The notes under the pieces are model-generated. The model did not search any database, was not told the origin of the DNA, and saw only the letters and a program-made list of their open reading frames with translations. Both the position numbers and the translations under genes were made by a program. From Schistocephalus solidus (Eukaryota; Platyhelminthes; Cestoda; Diphyllobothriidea; Diphyllobothriidae), in the NCBI GenBank assembly GCA_017591395.1, contig WEDG01011610.1, forward strand, positions 1-64,000: a stretch of 64,000 bases of DNA. Reading direction: 5' to 3'. Positions 11,401 to 21,767 of this stretch are shown in pieces; position 1 is the stretch's first letter, and each line of letters opens with the position of its first letter.

Positions 11401-14400
11401 CGTCAGATATGATTCTGTTCGTTTACCCATGGCGACAAACAGCCCTGGCGCCTCCGATTTCTCGCAAACGTCTTGCCCCAACCACCCAGTTTTGTTTTGG
11501 ATCAGCCACAAGCTGCCCGTTAACCTAACTGTTGGTTACCCGGCCCGTCCACAGGTGGTGGAAGCAGGTTCTTGGGTCTGACAAATAAGCAGTCGCGCAT
11601 CTAGAGCCACAATGCTCCCAAGGGGACAAAAGCCGGGGTCTGGCACACTGACTGTCCTATAAATAGTCGCAACGCTCGATGATGAAACTGTGACATGTTG
11701 ACTGTTTATCACCATAAATTAAGTTTTCTTCTCACTGATGTTTTGCGGGTGCGTTCTTGCGCCAAATCGTGCAAGGAGCTACGTTTGAAAAACCAACCCG
11801 GGCAGCCATCAGAGACCCGTCCGTACTCAAAATTCCCAGAAAATCCCAGCATTTTAGTTTAAAACGTTCCGATTAATGACACACTGCTTGGAGAATTGGC
11901 GTGCCCCACAACTCAGTGGAGGGCGGAAAATGGTTAAATAATGATGTCATTTGCGGACATTCCTAGTCCCTCTTACCAAATGCCTGCTAGCGCTTAGTTT
12001 TAATGAGTACAGTGTAGATACATGCGGCCTGTCCGGAGTCGGAATATCCGACTCAGACTCCAGAGGAAGAGGAACCTCAAGGGTGGACTCCCACTTAACT
12101 TTATGCAACAATGGTGCATGCGACCTTTATAATAGGCACGGTATAGCGATCTCCCTTTCCTAACAGGCGCACCATGCACTACTTGCATGGCAGCCGGTCA
12201 GTTACTGACTGACCGACCTGCGACTGAGGGGTCACTTAACGAACATTTCTGTCGTCCATGTACTTATCAACATCAGCCTCCGTCCAGTGTACTAAATTAA
12301 CCTACTCGCTTCTGCCAGAATTGTTTGAAAGATGCCGCTGCCATGGTCCGCTAATTATTACCCGAATTGAAATTTCTGCACTTGACTCGATAACTCTTCA
12401 AATATTACTCGTATTGTTCGCCTAGCTGTAGATGTCACAACAGTGTGAGAATGCTGAGCTCTGTTGAACACAAACAACTGTTTGCCACCCACATGGGCCT
12501 TCATCAATGCTGCAAACACTTGCGAATCTTTTAATCAAAAACGGACCTGTCAGCTTGACTGCATTCTGGTCGGTGCAAGTTTCCACAGCCAGGTTCACAA
12601 TGCTTGGTGCCGCAACTGCTAACGCCCATGTTGCGAGCAGGGTGGTCGTTCGCACAGCCTAACAGTTCGTCTCTCATCGGTACCCAAATTGTCACGTACA
12701 AGACGTTTTGATTTCACAAAACTACGACAAATCAATACTGCCAAGACACTGAGCATCTAAATGCGGTTTTATGACCCGAGTCGAGGTGAAAGGTAGCAGC
12801 CAATGGTCCTCATGGTAGCCATCAGTCAATGGGGGCAGTTGCGAACATTTATAGATTCACCCAATTGCGCCGCAGTGAACGAACCAGTGGAAAATATATT
12901 GAGGTTGTCTGCCCGGATGGTTTGGGCTAAGTCCTTGTGTCAACTCCGGTAAACGTCGGAAAAGTTGGCTAGTGATGACCACAAAGAATATTTTTAATCT
13001 ACAGTCTTTGGTGTCGCAGGGGAATTAAGTCGCTTAATCGGTCGGCTTGTCCATAAACGCGGTGAAGACCAATTTTTTTTCAAGCTGGATCCCTGCCCAG
13101 AAAAAAGCACCTCTCGAGGTTGGTGGCTGTCAACTTGAAGAGGTGGACAGTTTCAAATATCTTGGGGCAAGGTTGCTGCCGAATGGACAAAGTAAGGATG
13201 ACATTGTCTCCCGAATCAATACTGCTCGTCGGGTTTTCTCAAGCAATAGAAAGTCCCTGTGGACCCGACGTGACATTTCTATCGACACAAAGATTCGCAT
13301 ATACCGTGCGTCTGTCCGGTCTGTCCTTCTCTTTGGTTGTGAATGCTGAGCTACACGCATAGAATATGAGCGCAAACTGTAGGCATTTGATCACCACTGC
13401 TTAAGGACCATTCTCCGAGTGAAGTAAACAGACTTCGTCTCGAATGAGACAGTCCGTAATCGCTGCGCAAACATCGCAAGGATATCCCAAGCCATCAAAG
13501 AACGACGTCTGAGGTGGTTCAGACACGTCCTGGTCTGCTGCCGCGGATCTTCATGCGTGGAGGAGCACAATCCGTGACATAATCGAGGCCGGCTAGATCA
13601 GGCATAATCGCAGCCGTAACAAGTACAAGTAAAGAATATTTGTCTGAAGCAGCCATCTTAATGGAGCTTGCCTTAAATTACTCGCCAAACTTTTGGGTAG
13701 GCTCTGTGTGTGGTGTCTATAGGCCTTACTGCTTGACCAAGTTCGAACAGTAGTGTGAACACTCGCTCTCCTCTGTGGTAGACTTTGTCCTTCTGCAGCC
13801 CATGCAGTGTCCTCTGACGCTTCCCTCTGTGGGAAAATCATCGATACAATACGGCAGCTGCGCAACAACACAGCGCCTGAGGATGGCAATATTCCCACCG
13901 AATTCTACAGGTTTTGTGTCGACTCTGTAGGGCTTTGTCCTCATGAGGTGACTGCTCAAACGCAGGAGAGGTTCTTGATGATTAGTGCTCGAGCATTGTA
14001 TCTGTCTTCAGAAGGCAAGATAAGAAAAATTAACACTACCGCGACAGAAACCTAAATGGTGTTGCTGCAAAGGGCATTGCTGTACCATTGTAAATTGATT
14101 TCAGGATAGGGTTAACTCGAGGATGAGGATGGGTTTCGAGCTTGATGTAGATGTACACTCAAGATATTGAGTTTGACGTATTCCTGAATTTCGCCCCGAC
14201 TGCCAATAACCGACTGCCGTCTCCATGGTAGATTTCTACGCAGCAATCGATCCCGTCCAGTGTGAGTCCATGTCGCGGATAATGAACCCGGATGGTTTGC
14301 TGACAAAAATACGTGCCATGGTCAGGGCCTCCTGTCTTTTCAACGCGCGAGTTCTGTTCGGTCCATAACACTTAACCTTCCGATATTTGGTTTGTGTTCT

Positions 14401-17400
14401 TGTTTACGCCGACGATGTTACCCGCTATCCTCAAGCACTTATTAAAAGGGAAACTGACAAGCATTCTTAAACAAGGATCCGTAACACTGCAGTACGATGT
14501 ATTCTAGCCTGCGTAGATTTAGTTCTTTTTTTCTCTATTCACCAGGGTGTTTGAAGTTGCCATCATCCACAAATTCCATTTTGGATGGGTTCTTTGTAAG
14601 CCATATATTTTCCATCTCTATTGCTACCTTAATTATTGTTTGTGCGTGGTTTTTGTGCACGTACGTACACCTTAAACCGAGGTTGTACTCCTACTCTGTA
14701 ACTTTATTGACACTTTTAACTTTTCCCATGTCTGTTAAAATGTCACTGCGGGTGAGACAATTCCCTTTTAGGCATTATTGATACATCTGGAAGTCATCTC
14801 ACACGTTTTTCAGTCGTAAATGAACAACTGTTTCTTGTAATCTATTTCATTAACCCCTCCGCCAAGATGTTTGTCCAAAGTACTTAATGCTTCTCAATCC
14901 CTCTAAGGAAAGATGGTTAATTGTGCGAGTGACCTTTTGATCTAGTAATATTCCGCTACTGATGTAAATGTGACCGTAAAATTTCGATTTTAATCTACGG
15001 TTATAGTCACTCAGTTCCAAGCCTGCATGTCGGTATGTTTATGGAGGGGGCGAGAACATTCACAACCTTGCTTGCTTTCTTTCTTAGCTGGCGAGGCCAT
15101 GCCGGTATATCATCGGATGCAGCAAAAATGACGCCTCTATTCTCTATTCTGTAAAATTAACATCTTACTCCGTAAACGTACGTACTGTTGCCCGTTTTGC
15201 CCTAGCATCTACCATGTATCCAACGTTAGTTTACCTGATGAGAAAAGGTGTGCTCGTCAATATATCTTTACCTTTTGAAATGTTTGTTTATTTTCGAGCC
15301 GATTTAACAAACCACTACCCACACTGGGAGAGCAGCAAATGCGTTCCGTGGTCGCGTCATCCGTTGGTAAAGTTCATGGCTCAATGTGCCAGTTCTTCAT
15401 GGCTAGTGAGTAGGTGACGCAATCCATGCAGTGTGTATAAAAAATCCATCGGTATGTAACCCGTGCAGTGTTTCATTCAGAATATGATTCAAATCCACCA
15501 GCCAAAACACCCAATTAACGAGGCCCGACCCTCAGTTACACGAAGCCACAAAAGAAGTTTTGAAAGTAATATTACGTTAAGTGTGAAACAGAATTTCATA
15601 AGGTATGTAATACCAAGTCTGAAAATTCATGTCCCTGCAATAGAGCGGGGAAGTTAATAAAACAGCACAAGCCCGACGAAAGTTCGTTAATATTGTGTGA
15701 TCTCCGAGGTACATATCCTTCAAGACTTAGGGTCATCCACAGTAAGGCAACTAGTCAACAGCTTGACGTGTGTTTTCATGTTTCAAAATGGTTTTATGAG
15801 AATTCTATGGAATTTTTCGATTTTGCATTATCTGCGGTGTGGGCGATTATGACGGAGGACTTTTCGCTTTGTTTAACGGATTGAGACTGCAGAAGCAAAA
15901 TATTTCGTAAAACCTCACATCAAGAAGCCGGTAAGTGACTAGAAGGTAAAAGTAAAATTTTAAGATACAATTGGCATCTGAAAAATGTATTCTTAAAATT
16001 ACTGGCTTCTTTCTAGCAAAGACGGAGTCTTACAAGTGTCTGGATGTCCTTGAAATAACAGTGAATGCTTCGGGCTTTTCAGGATTTTAAATCGATCGTC
16101 CAAGGATTTTTTGACCTTTTCTGTTCATCCAGTGTTTTATGCGTTTTTCCGTTTAATGTCTGTTCTTGTATATCCACGAGCAATCTGCTGTCCTTTAGCG
16201 ACTAACTATTGGTAACGTTATACAGCATTACTTTACTATCTCCTCCTGTGGTGCCTCAGCGATCTACGATTCTACCGGAGTCTGCGGCAGCCAAGGCAAC
16301 GGAGCCAGTGTTGGCGGCCCCAAACTGTTCACTACCCCCCTCCGACATCGAGGCCCTGGTAACCTGTGCGGTCGAAATGGGCTTCAGCCGGTCACGTGCT
16401 CAACTGCTTGCCGAAGTTGCTGTTCAACCTCGTAAATTATCATTGCTTTTATCCTTCTCCATTCTTTTATCATGTTTTCCTAATTCTGCTGAACCACTCA
16501 TTCACCGTGTGTGGTTGTATTGGCAAAGTCCAAATAACTTGGTTTCCTCGTCGTTGCTTCTTCCATTTAATACACAACTATATCCTTACCTATAATATCT
16601 GAGAGCGGAGACTTTGATTTCTCTGTGGATAGTAAGAGGTATCGGGGACTACAAAGATACATTTATTGTTTTAGATTTTTTCGACTCCATCTGCAGAAAT
16701 GGGAGAAAAAGTAGCACCAGGACAGAATCATCCAAATAGATCCACGGATATCGTAATGAGTCTGCCAGCATTCACCGATCACAAGTTTGTTGTTGGTCTT
16801 GAGTTCGGTTTCGTAGGATTCACTTAAAGTTTATATGCTGAGAAAAGTATTTCTTTTCTCTGTCCAAATTCAGTAGAAGGCCTTTCTGGTAATTGAGATC
16901 TGCCTACGGTCTATGCCCTCACCCTCCCAATATTCATTTTTTGATTTGTTTTTAGTGGTAGGTTGGTATTTGCCTTTATCCTGAGATCATAGCCACTCGG
17001 ACGAAATGGGAAATTTTCGAATAATTAAGTATACCAGTAAGCATTAAAATAATTGAAATTGAATTAGTTCCCATTCGTTCTCAAGCACAAGTCACGCCTG
17101 CTTGAAATTTACCAAGGTTCATAGAACCCAATGTTTATTTTCAGCCATAGTTCGTTTTGCAGTGACAAACGTTTAGCTTTGTAACGAGAAATCGGACCTT
17201 TTACGTGACAGCAAACCTTGCAATTGACTAAGGTAATGCGTCTTTCTTGAAGGCTGCACATGCGATGTACACTTGTGCACTCACATTTAAGTCTATATCC
17301 TTCTTCTTCTTCTTTCTTATTTTTTCTTCTTTTCATGTAAGGGTGTTTTATTCGTAATTAACGGATTTGGGGATGTAGTTTAAGAGCTGGCACTGGCTGT

Positions 17401-20400
17401 CTAGCTAGTCCTCAAGTAAATGACTTTTGTTCAAGTTCTTGGCTTCGGATTTTTTCGTAGTCTGTTGTGCTAACGGTAAAATTTTTTTTATCTTGCTCCA
17501 TGCAGTTACGTGAACCTCTATCATCCGTCATTGTGTTTCTCCTCTCGTCCCCTACCAAGGTTCCACTACCGACAGCGAAGTGGGCTCCCCCCGCGATCGC
17601 CAAAAGATTTTCATCACACAGTTGGTCAACTTCACCTCCTTGGTGGACACTGAGGGTGTCAATGAAGATTTTGCAAAGACCGCGGTCATAGTTTCCCCGA
17701 ACGATTTAGGCAAGGTTGGTGGCGCCTTCCCGTTCATAAATTGATTTATTTCCTCAAAAGTTCCCTTAGCCCTTATTCTATCGGAAAACTAGGTATTCAT
17801 GCGCACACCGCTCTACCGTGCCATGGGCATACATGCCATAACCACACTAGTGCTCAGCGACGCTTATTATGAAGGCCCTATTCGAGTACTGTTTCTCTGG
17901 CACCCAACTTTCCCACTTTTCTTGGAGACTCAAGAGGAGGTGTCTTCTCGGTGACAACTTATTTTGACCTTCATTTTTACGAGTTATTACTAAATAGCCA
18001 TGATTTTCCCTTCTGAAAGTGTTGTTTTTTATGAAACATTGACTGAAGTCTTGTTCCCGTGGCCTTGCCTATTCTTGCATGCAGGTTGCTTTTCAAAGTT
18101 GAATTTCTGTTTTTTTCTGACCTTTGAAAACTTCTCCTGCATAGAATTAGGTGATGGGCATCAACAAAACCTGGCTTGGGACGGAGTGACCGTCCAGGTT
18201 GATTGGAAGATATCCGCTCAGTCACTTCGCTTAACCTCATTTGCAGTTCCGATAGTCTAGTCTAGTCAGTTGCAACTCGATTGGACCGGGAAGAGTGGGG
18301 TGGGTGCTTCTCAAGTTTTTTTAACTGTCACCCAGAGGAGGCATTTGACCGATCGCGGTGCCCCGAAGGTCGCGCTTGGAATTTCTGTCAATCTGGGCCA
18401 CTTTGTGCTGGCTACCTGCTTCGGCTTCTGCAGTCATCCTGGTTATTTTCAACACCCGATCTCGTTTCCATCCGACTTTATGTAGTTTCACTGTCGAGGC
18501 ATACTGGAACTGAAACTAAATAGTGAATTTCCTGCTACGCATACCTTCCCCAGCATAATTAGTTCGCACCATTCGTCGCCGTTCACTTGCAGATTTTTCA
18601 TCCTGGATGAACTACCTAGTAGAACTCGAGCTTTGAACGTTCCAACCAATAGGGACAATGGGTCTGTGGCTCAAAAGTAGAACGTTGAATTTAACAACTT
18701 TTGAGGACCAGGGAACGCTGGTTTAATTTCCGGTCATTGATGACGGCTAATACACCAGAAATGGTCATCCCAGTCTTTGACGATACTCTTTATTCTACAT
18801 AATTACTTGCCTCTATTCGGCTGCCTCTTAGGGTTCTATATTAAGCCCCAAGACGTGACTGAACGAGCATGTTTTGTAACCTCATTGGTGGAAGCACTTC
18901 CGCCACAGTTTTTTTTTAATTTTTTAAAAAGCGATGTAAACAACATCTGTCCCATGAGTGTTTAACGTAGTAGCAATTTGTGTGGTTACCTAGGCCAAAT
19001 TTTCCTTTATATTTCCGCCTATACTTGGTTGTCCATGGGCGCCTCGTTTGCCTTCTACCTAACTGTCCCTGGTGCATGCTAAATGGAGTCATTATCGTCA
19101 CTGTACTGTTTTTTTCATTTTTTTGTTACCCTTTTCACTTCCCCCCCTCATCGTCCCTTTCTTCCTGTTTTTTTCCCGTCTTCTTGATTTTTTCCGACTT
19201 CTTGCTTTTCCGTCTAATCTTTGTTCTTCTTACCTTATATCCTTTCCAATTTTTGTTTTAATTTCCTGTCACTCTCCTTTGTTGCCGTTCCTCCCGGGTT
19301 TCTCATGGCTATTTTATCTAGCCTATTGGCTTTTTAGTTCCCCCGAGCTGCTTTTCCACGGTTGTTTCTTTTTCCCTTTATTCTCTCCAATCCTAGTTCT
19401 TGTGTTTCCTTTATGCTTATCGTAATCCACACGGTATTTCCTTTCCTCTAGTTTCTCCCATCCCCGGGAAATGCGATGTTGTGTCCTCCCAGTTCGTTTT
19501 TCCGAGTGGATTAACCGTATTTTCCAGGCTGCGACCTCATAATTTTTCACCCTCATATTTTGCCCATGTTATCTCCGCAAGCATCATGTGCGTGGTTTGG
19601 CATCCTGGTATCTCACGGAATCTTAGTTTTCCATTGGGTTTGAGACTAAGCCATCCCAACCTCACACTGTTCATGTTACTTGTTGCTAGGAGACCCTAAA
19701 ATCCTTTCATAGTTCTTCTTCTTGCTCTTTTTGTCAAGGTGACTTAAGAGCCTCCTTGTCGAAGTCGCCGCAGCTTGCGCCTGGCTCACATTTACGGATG
19801 TTTGTATACTTCAGAATTACTGCTGTAAAAATCGATGCTATGGCTCTTTTGGACATTTCAAGGTGTATTTTCGCTGATATAAGGACAAACAACGGTCTTT
19901 TTAGCGCCATAAATAATTGTATTTTTCGTCCGTATAGGGTGAATTGACAATTCAGCTTTTTTAAAAAAATTCAGGCGGTCTTCACATGTATGTAGAGCGT
20001 TCTCAAATCCCAACGTTGATCATAAAAGGAGGTCATTGGAGTTGCTTTCTTGTTCAAATGCATGCTAAATTACCTGTAGAATTAGTTTGAAATTTCGGTC
20101 TATTTGTATTTTATTTTTTTTACAAGAAGCAACTGCTATACTGTTTAATCAAGGTCAGGCCGTGTCCTTTTATGCTGTTTGGTTGATCTTAAACGTTGTC
20201 TGACAGCAGGGCTAGGCAATATTGAACTTTTCAAGAAGGCGGTTCTATACCATACTTCTTGTCCAGTTCGTTCATGTGTTGTCAGTGCTGTCGCTTGAAA
20301 TGATTTTTCCCGAACCGAAGTATCGGCTATTTATACATAATAATGTGGACCAGCATCTGATAAGCATACTCCGTGAGTAATGCGATTTTTCTGTAGTAGG

Positions 20401-21767
20401 CGTTTGTAGCCTATCTGTGTGGTCCTGTTGCGCAGTTAGTTTTCTCTAGTACGTGGCAGCTTGGCCTAGCTCTTGTATCGTTCCTATTTTAAAGTAACAA
20501 CGGTGCGCTACGTAAGTTGTACCGCTGCTTGTACTGATTTTAATTAAGTTCTTTTTAACTTGATTAACCTGATTCTTCATTGGGTTCTGGGAGCTTGACG
20601 AGAACTTCGTTTGCCACGTGTATTTGTTTTTCCGGTCGGGCAGGGGATTAAGCACCCCCCCCCCTATTGCAGGTGGCCTTGGGGATCAGTATTAGGGTGA
20701 GGATCAAAGGTACCCCTGCCCCTGAAATACAGGCGTTCCACCGTCCTAGCGTTTCTTCTTTTTGTTGGCTGATCACTGAACACTTAGATTCGAACTACCT
20801 AGTACAACTTTTGAAAGCATATCACACCGTGCCCTCCGAAAATCTGATTGATATGCATTTCCTTTCTATAGCAGATTGGCCAGTTTTACTGTCAACCGCA
20901 ATGAACCAAAATAATAGAGCTTCGAATATTTATAAGTGTTGATAGCCTAGTTAACTGAAAGTGCAATGTCCATATGCTTCACATAAGTAACTGCAAGTAA
21001 CTAAGGTCAGTTAGCAATGAACTCGATTTTGCCTGCACATGGGCTCTAAGTTAGTTCCACCGCCGGGCGAAGATGATGCAGTTGCAGGGCAGTTCGATCG
21101 TAGATTCCGACGAGGTCCACCGTGTGATCCACACGAGGGTGGTGCACAAATGGTGACTTGCGCATGGATTAAAATATAGTGAGAGTAGACTAGCGCTACC
21201 TCTTCCACCTCCTCTCTGCCCTCTTGTGCCAGGTGTCATGACCAAGTCAAGAAGACCTGAGGCGGTAGAGGACGTAGGCGGCTGGTGCAGTGTGAGCCTG
21301 CAGCTGCGTGTGCCACCACGCTCACCCCCACCTGTTTGGTATCGTGTATGGAAGCGCAACCAGAATAACGCCTGCCGTGTCCTGATCTAGCCGCGTCTTA
21401 GTCTTGCGCATCTACCACGCGGCCCGTTTAGGATGCACATGCGGTTGCACTTACGGTTCTGACTGGACTTCTTCCATTTCAGGCCTGGGATTTCATTAAT
21501 ATTGCAAATGAACTGAAAGAGATGGGTTTCTCGGACTCCGCTGTCTGCTCTGCCCTATTGGCCAGCAACTTGGACAAGATAAGCGCACTGCAGCTACTCA
21601 TCGGTCCGGATACCACTACCCCCACGACCGCCGGTTCTGCCAGCGGTGCTGCCGCCAGACCGCATGCATATGGGACCACTCCTCACCCTTCTACCAATCA
21701 GCACAATGCGGCCCATAAGAATCGCCGAAAAAAGGGTCTTTATAGCATGTTCTCCAAGGGTAACTGA
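8280..21767 (+). CDS. UBAP1: UBAP1-like ESCRT-I subunit, five-exon gene
   Basis: Homologue of ubiquitin-associated protein 1. In animals UBAP1 joins ESCRT-I (with TSG101, VPS28 and VPS37) on endosomes and binds ubiquitinated cargo for sorting into multivesicular bodies. Proposed exons are 8280-8414, 9607-10473, 16260-16431, 17560-17714 and 21483-21767. All four introns are GT-AG and every phase agrees (0, 0, 1, 0). The summed coding length is 1614 nt, that is 537 residues plus stop; human UBAP1 is about 500. Diagnostic blocks in order: YDFALERRTIE (human has YDFSLEKKTIE), DDPFD followed by ELRDIL (human DPFDNLELKTID with ELRNIL), a UBA-type segment with AVEMGFSRSRAQLLAE, and a C-terminal block with ANELKEMGFSD (human MSKFKEMGFE). 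Introns 2 (5.8 kb) and 4 (3.8 kb) carry RTE and SINE debris. The identity is firm. The first exon and the start codon are the weakest part. No polyadenylation signal was pinned down. Confidence 0.88.
9607..10473 (+). CDS. UBAP1: UBAP1-like exon 2 (central region)
   Basis: 289 codons, phase 0 at both ends. The acceptor is pyrimidine-rich (tttcctcctttag, AG at 9605-9606) and the donor is a perfect GTAAGT at 10474. It begins with YDFALERRTIEAYTKLLAEE, the conserved end of the UMA-linked helix in UBAP1. A Pro/Thr/Ala-rich linker follows, then the acidic DDPFD..LNTINDLEELRDIL block at about residues 100-125 of the exon. The rest is low-complexity, Ser/Gln/Ala rich and probably disordered, as in vertebrate UBAP1. 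Confidence 0.92.
12960..13596 (+). mobile_element. RTE-like retrotransposon fragment (C-terminal part)
   Basis: Clear RTE-type reverse-transcriptase tail: VGLSINAVKT, then LEEVDSFKYLGARLLPNGQS and IYRASVRSVLLFGCEC. The end is frame-broken and terminates as HAWRSTIRDIIEAG with TAG at 13594-13596. A section is missing between about 13510 and 13545. It lies in intron 2 of the UBAP1-like gene, in the sense orientation. Confidence 0.85.
13775..14440 (+). mobile_element. RTE-like retrotransposon fragment (N-terminal RT part)
   Basis: IIDTIRQLRNNTAPEDGNIP near 13845-13900 corresponds to the RT palm entry block. VDFYAAIDPVQCESMSRIMN near 14229-14290 corresponds to the VDF.AAFDSV motif (the second catalytic aspartate becomes I-D-P, still Asp). 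LVYADDVT near 14399-14422 is the catalytic YADD block. Large deletions separate them. It lies downstream of the C-terminal fragment although it encodes an earlier part of the protein, so the two are separate insertions or a rearrangement. Confidence 0.8.
16260..16431 (+). CDS. UBAP1: UBAP1-like exon 3 (first UBA segment)
   Basis: Begins after the acceptor ctcctcctgtggtgcctcag (AG at 16258-16259) and ends one base into a codon before GTAAAT at 16432. The second half encodes LPPSDIEALVTCAVEMGF then SRSRAQLLAE. This matches the first UBA-type helix pair of the UBAP1 SOUBA domain (human [20 protein letters not shown]), including the MGF/MGY loop that contacts ubiquitin. The first half is an Ala/Pro-rich linker. 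Confidence 0.9.
17303..17336 (+). repeat. TTC/TTCTT microsatellite
   Basis: ttcttcttcttctttcttat and neighbouring ttttcttctttt; imperfect pyrimidine repeat within intron 3 of the UBAP1-like gene. Confidence 0.8.
17560..17714 (+). CDS. UBAP1: UBAP1-like exon 4 (middle of SOUBA domain)
   Basis: Starts after ctcctctcgtcccctaccaag (AG at 17558-17559) with GT, which completes a CGT Arg codon split from exon 3. It stays open in one frame only, encoding an acidic then hydrophobic stretch with QKIFITQLVNFTSLVDTEGV and ending ..VSPNDLGK before donor GTTGGT at 17715. The segment takes the place of the human linker between UBA helices, and the phase fits both neighbours. The overlapping frames here contain stops or read as low complexity. 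Confidence 0.85.
18640..18795 (+). repeat. tRNA-headed SINE copy
   Basis: The tail gatgacggctaat, then ccagaaatggtcat, then agtctttg matches the minus-strand SINEs at 32.9-33.4 kb (gatgtcggttaatgagccagaaatggtcat). The head tgtggctcaaaagtagaac resembles the tRNA A-box head tgtggcccaatggtgagag of the better copy but is degraded. It is in the sense orientation within intron 4 of the UBAP1-like gene. Confidence 0.6.
21030..21420. repeat. GC-rich dispersed repeat with CGACGAGGTCCACC core
   Basis: Markedly more GC-rich than its surroundings. Its core cgacgaggtccaccgtgtga and the following gg(t)ggtgca recur at 51550-51600 (cgacgaggtccaccatgtt, aggtagtgca), then (c)gcatggat appears at similar spacing in both. 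The class is unknown. Confidence 0.5.
21483..21767 (+). CDS. UBAP1: UBAP1-like exon 5 (last UBA segment and C-terminus)
   Basis: Acceptor cttcttccatttcag, AG at 21481-21482, phase 0. It encodes AWDFINIANELKEMGFSDSA followed by a helical VCSALLASNLDKISALQLLI. This corresponds to the C-terminal UBA of human UBAP1 (SKFKEMGFELKDI, then LEDLM). About 50 extra C-terminal residues follow: a Thr/Ala/Pro linker, then a basic tail with HKNRRKKGLYSMF. Human UBAP1 stops soon after the UBA, so the basic tail is an extension. Stop TGA at 21765-21767. Confidence 0.92.
   Translation, partial: AWDFINIANELKEMGFSDSAVCSALLASNLDKISALQLLIGPDTTTPTTAGSASGAAARPHAYGTTPHPSTNQHNAAHKNRRKKGLYSMFSKGN

Larger units (their letters stand above)
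10474..16259 (+). other. UBAP1-like intron 2 with TE debris
   Basis: A 5.8 kb intron, GTAAGT to CAG. Apart from the two RTE-like pieces at 12.96-14.44 kb I see no exon that would keep the reading phase. The open frames at 10.65-10.97 and 11.2-11.6 kb lack recognisable motifs. Near 11.95-12.66 kb the sequence becomes GC-rich and may be an unrecognised repeat. Confidence 0.6.
17715..21482 (+). other. UBAP1-like intron 4, pyrimidine-rich, with a SINE
   Basis: A 3.8 kb intron. It contains a SINE copy near 18.64-18.79 kb and a strongly T/C-rich coding-strand stretch at about 19.09-19.47 kb. A C homopolymer lies near 20.66 kb and a GC-rich dispersed repeat at 21.03-21.42 kb. Open frames in the pyrimidine-rich stretch are compositional artefacts. 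Confidence 0.55.

Noticed and set aside
11207..11581. 124-codon open frame in UBAP1 intron 2
   Set aside because: No motif, opposite strand also open, and inclusion would break the phase-0 join between exons 2 and 3.
19072..19425. Long plus-strand open frames rich in Phe, Leu, Ser and Pro in UBAP1 intron 4
   Set aside because: They follow from a T/C-rich tract without stop codons; composition is not protein-like and splice phases do not fit.
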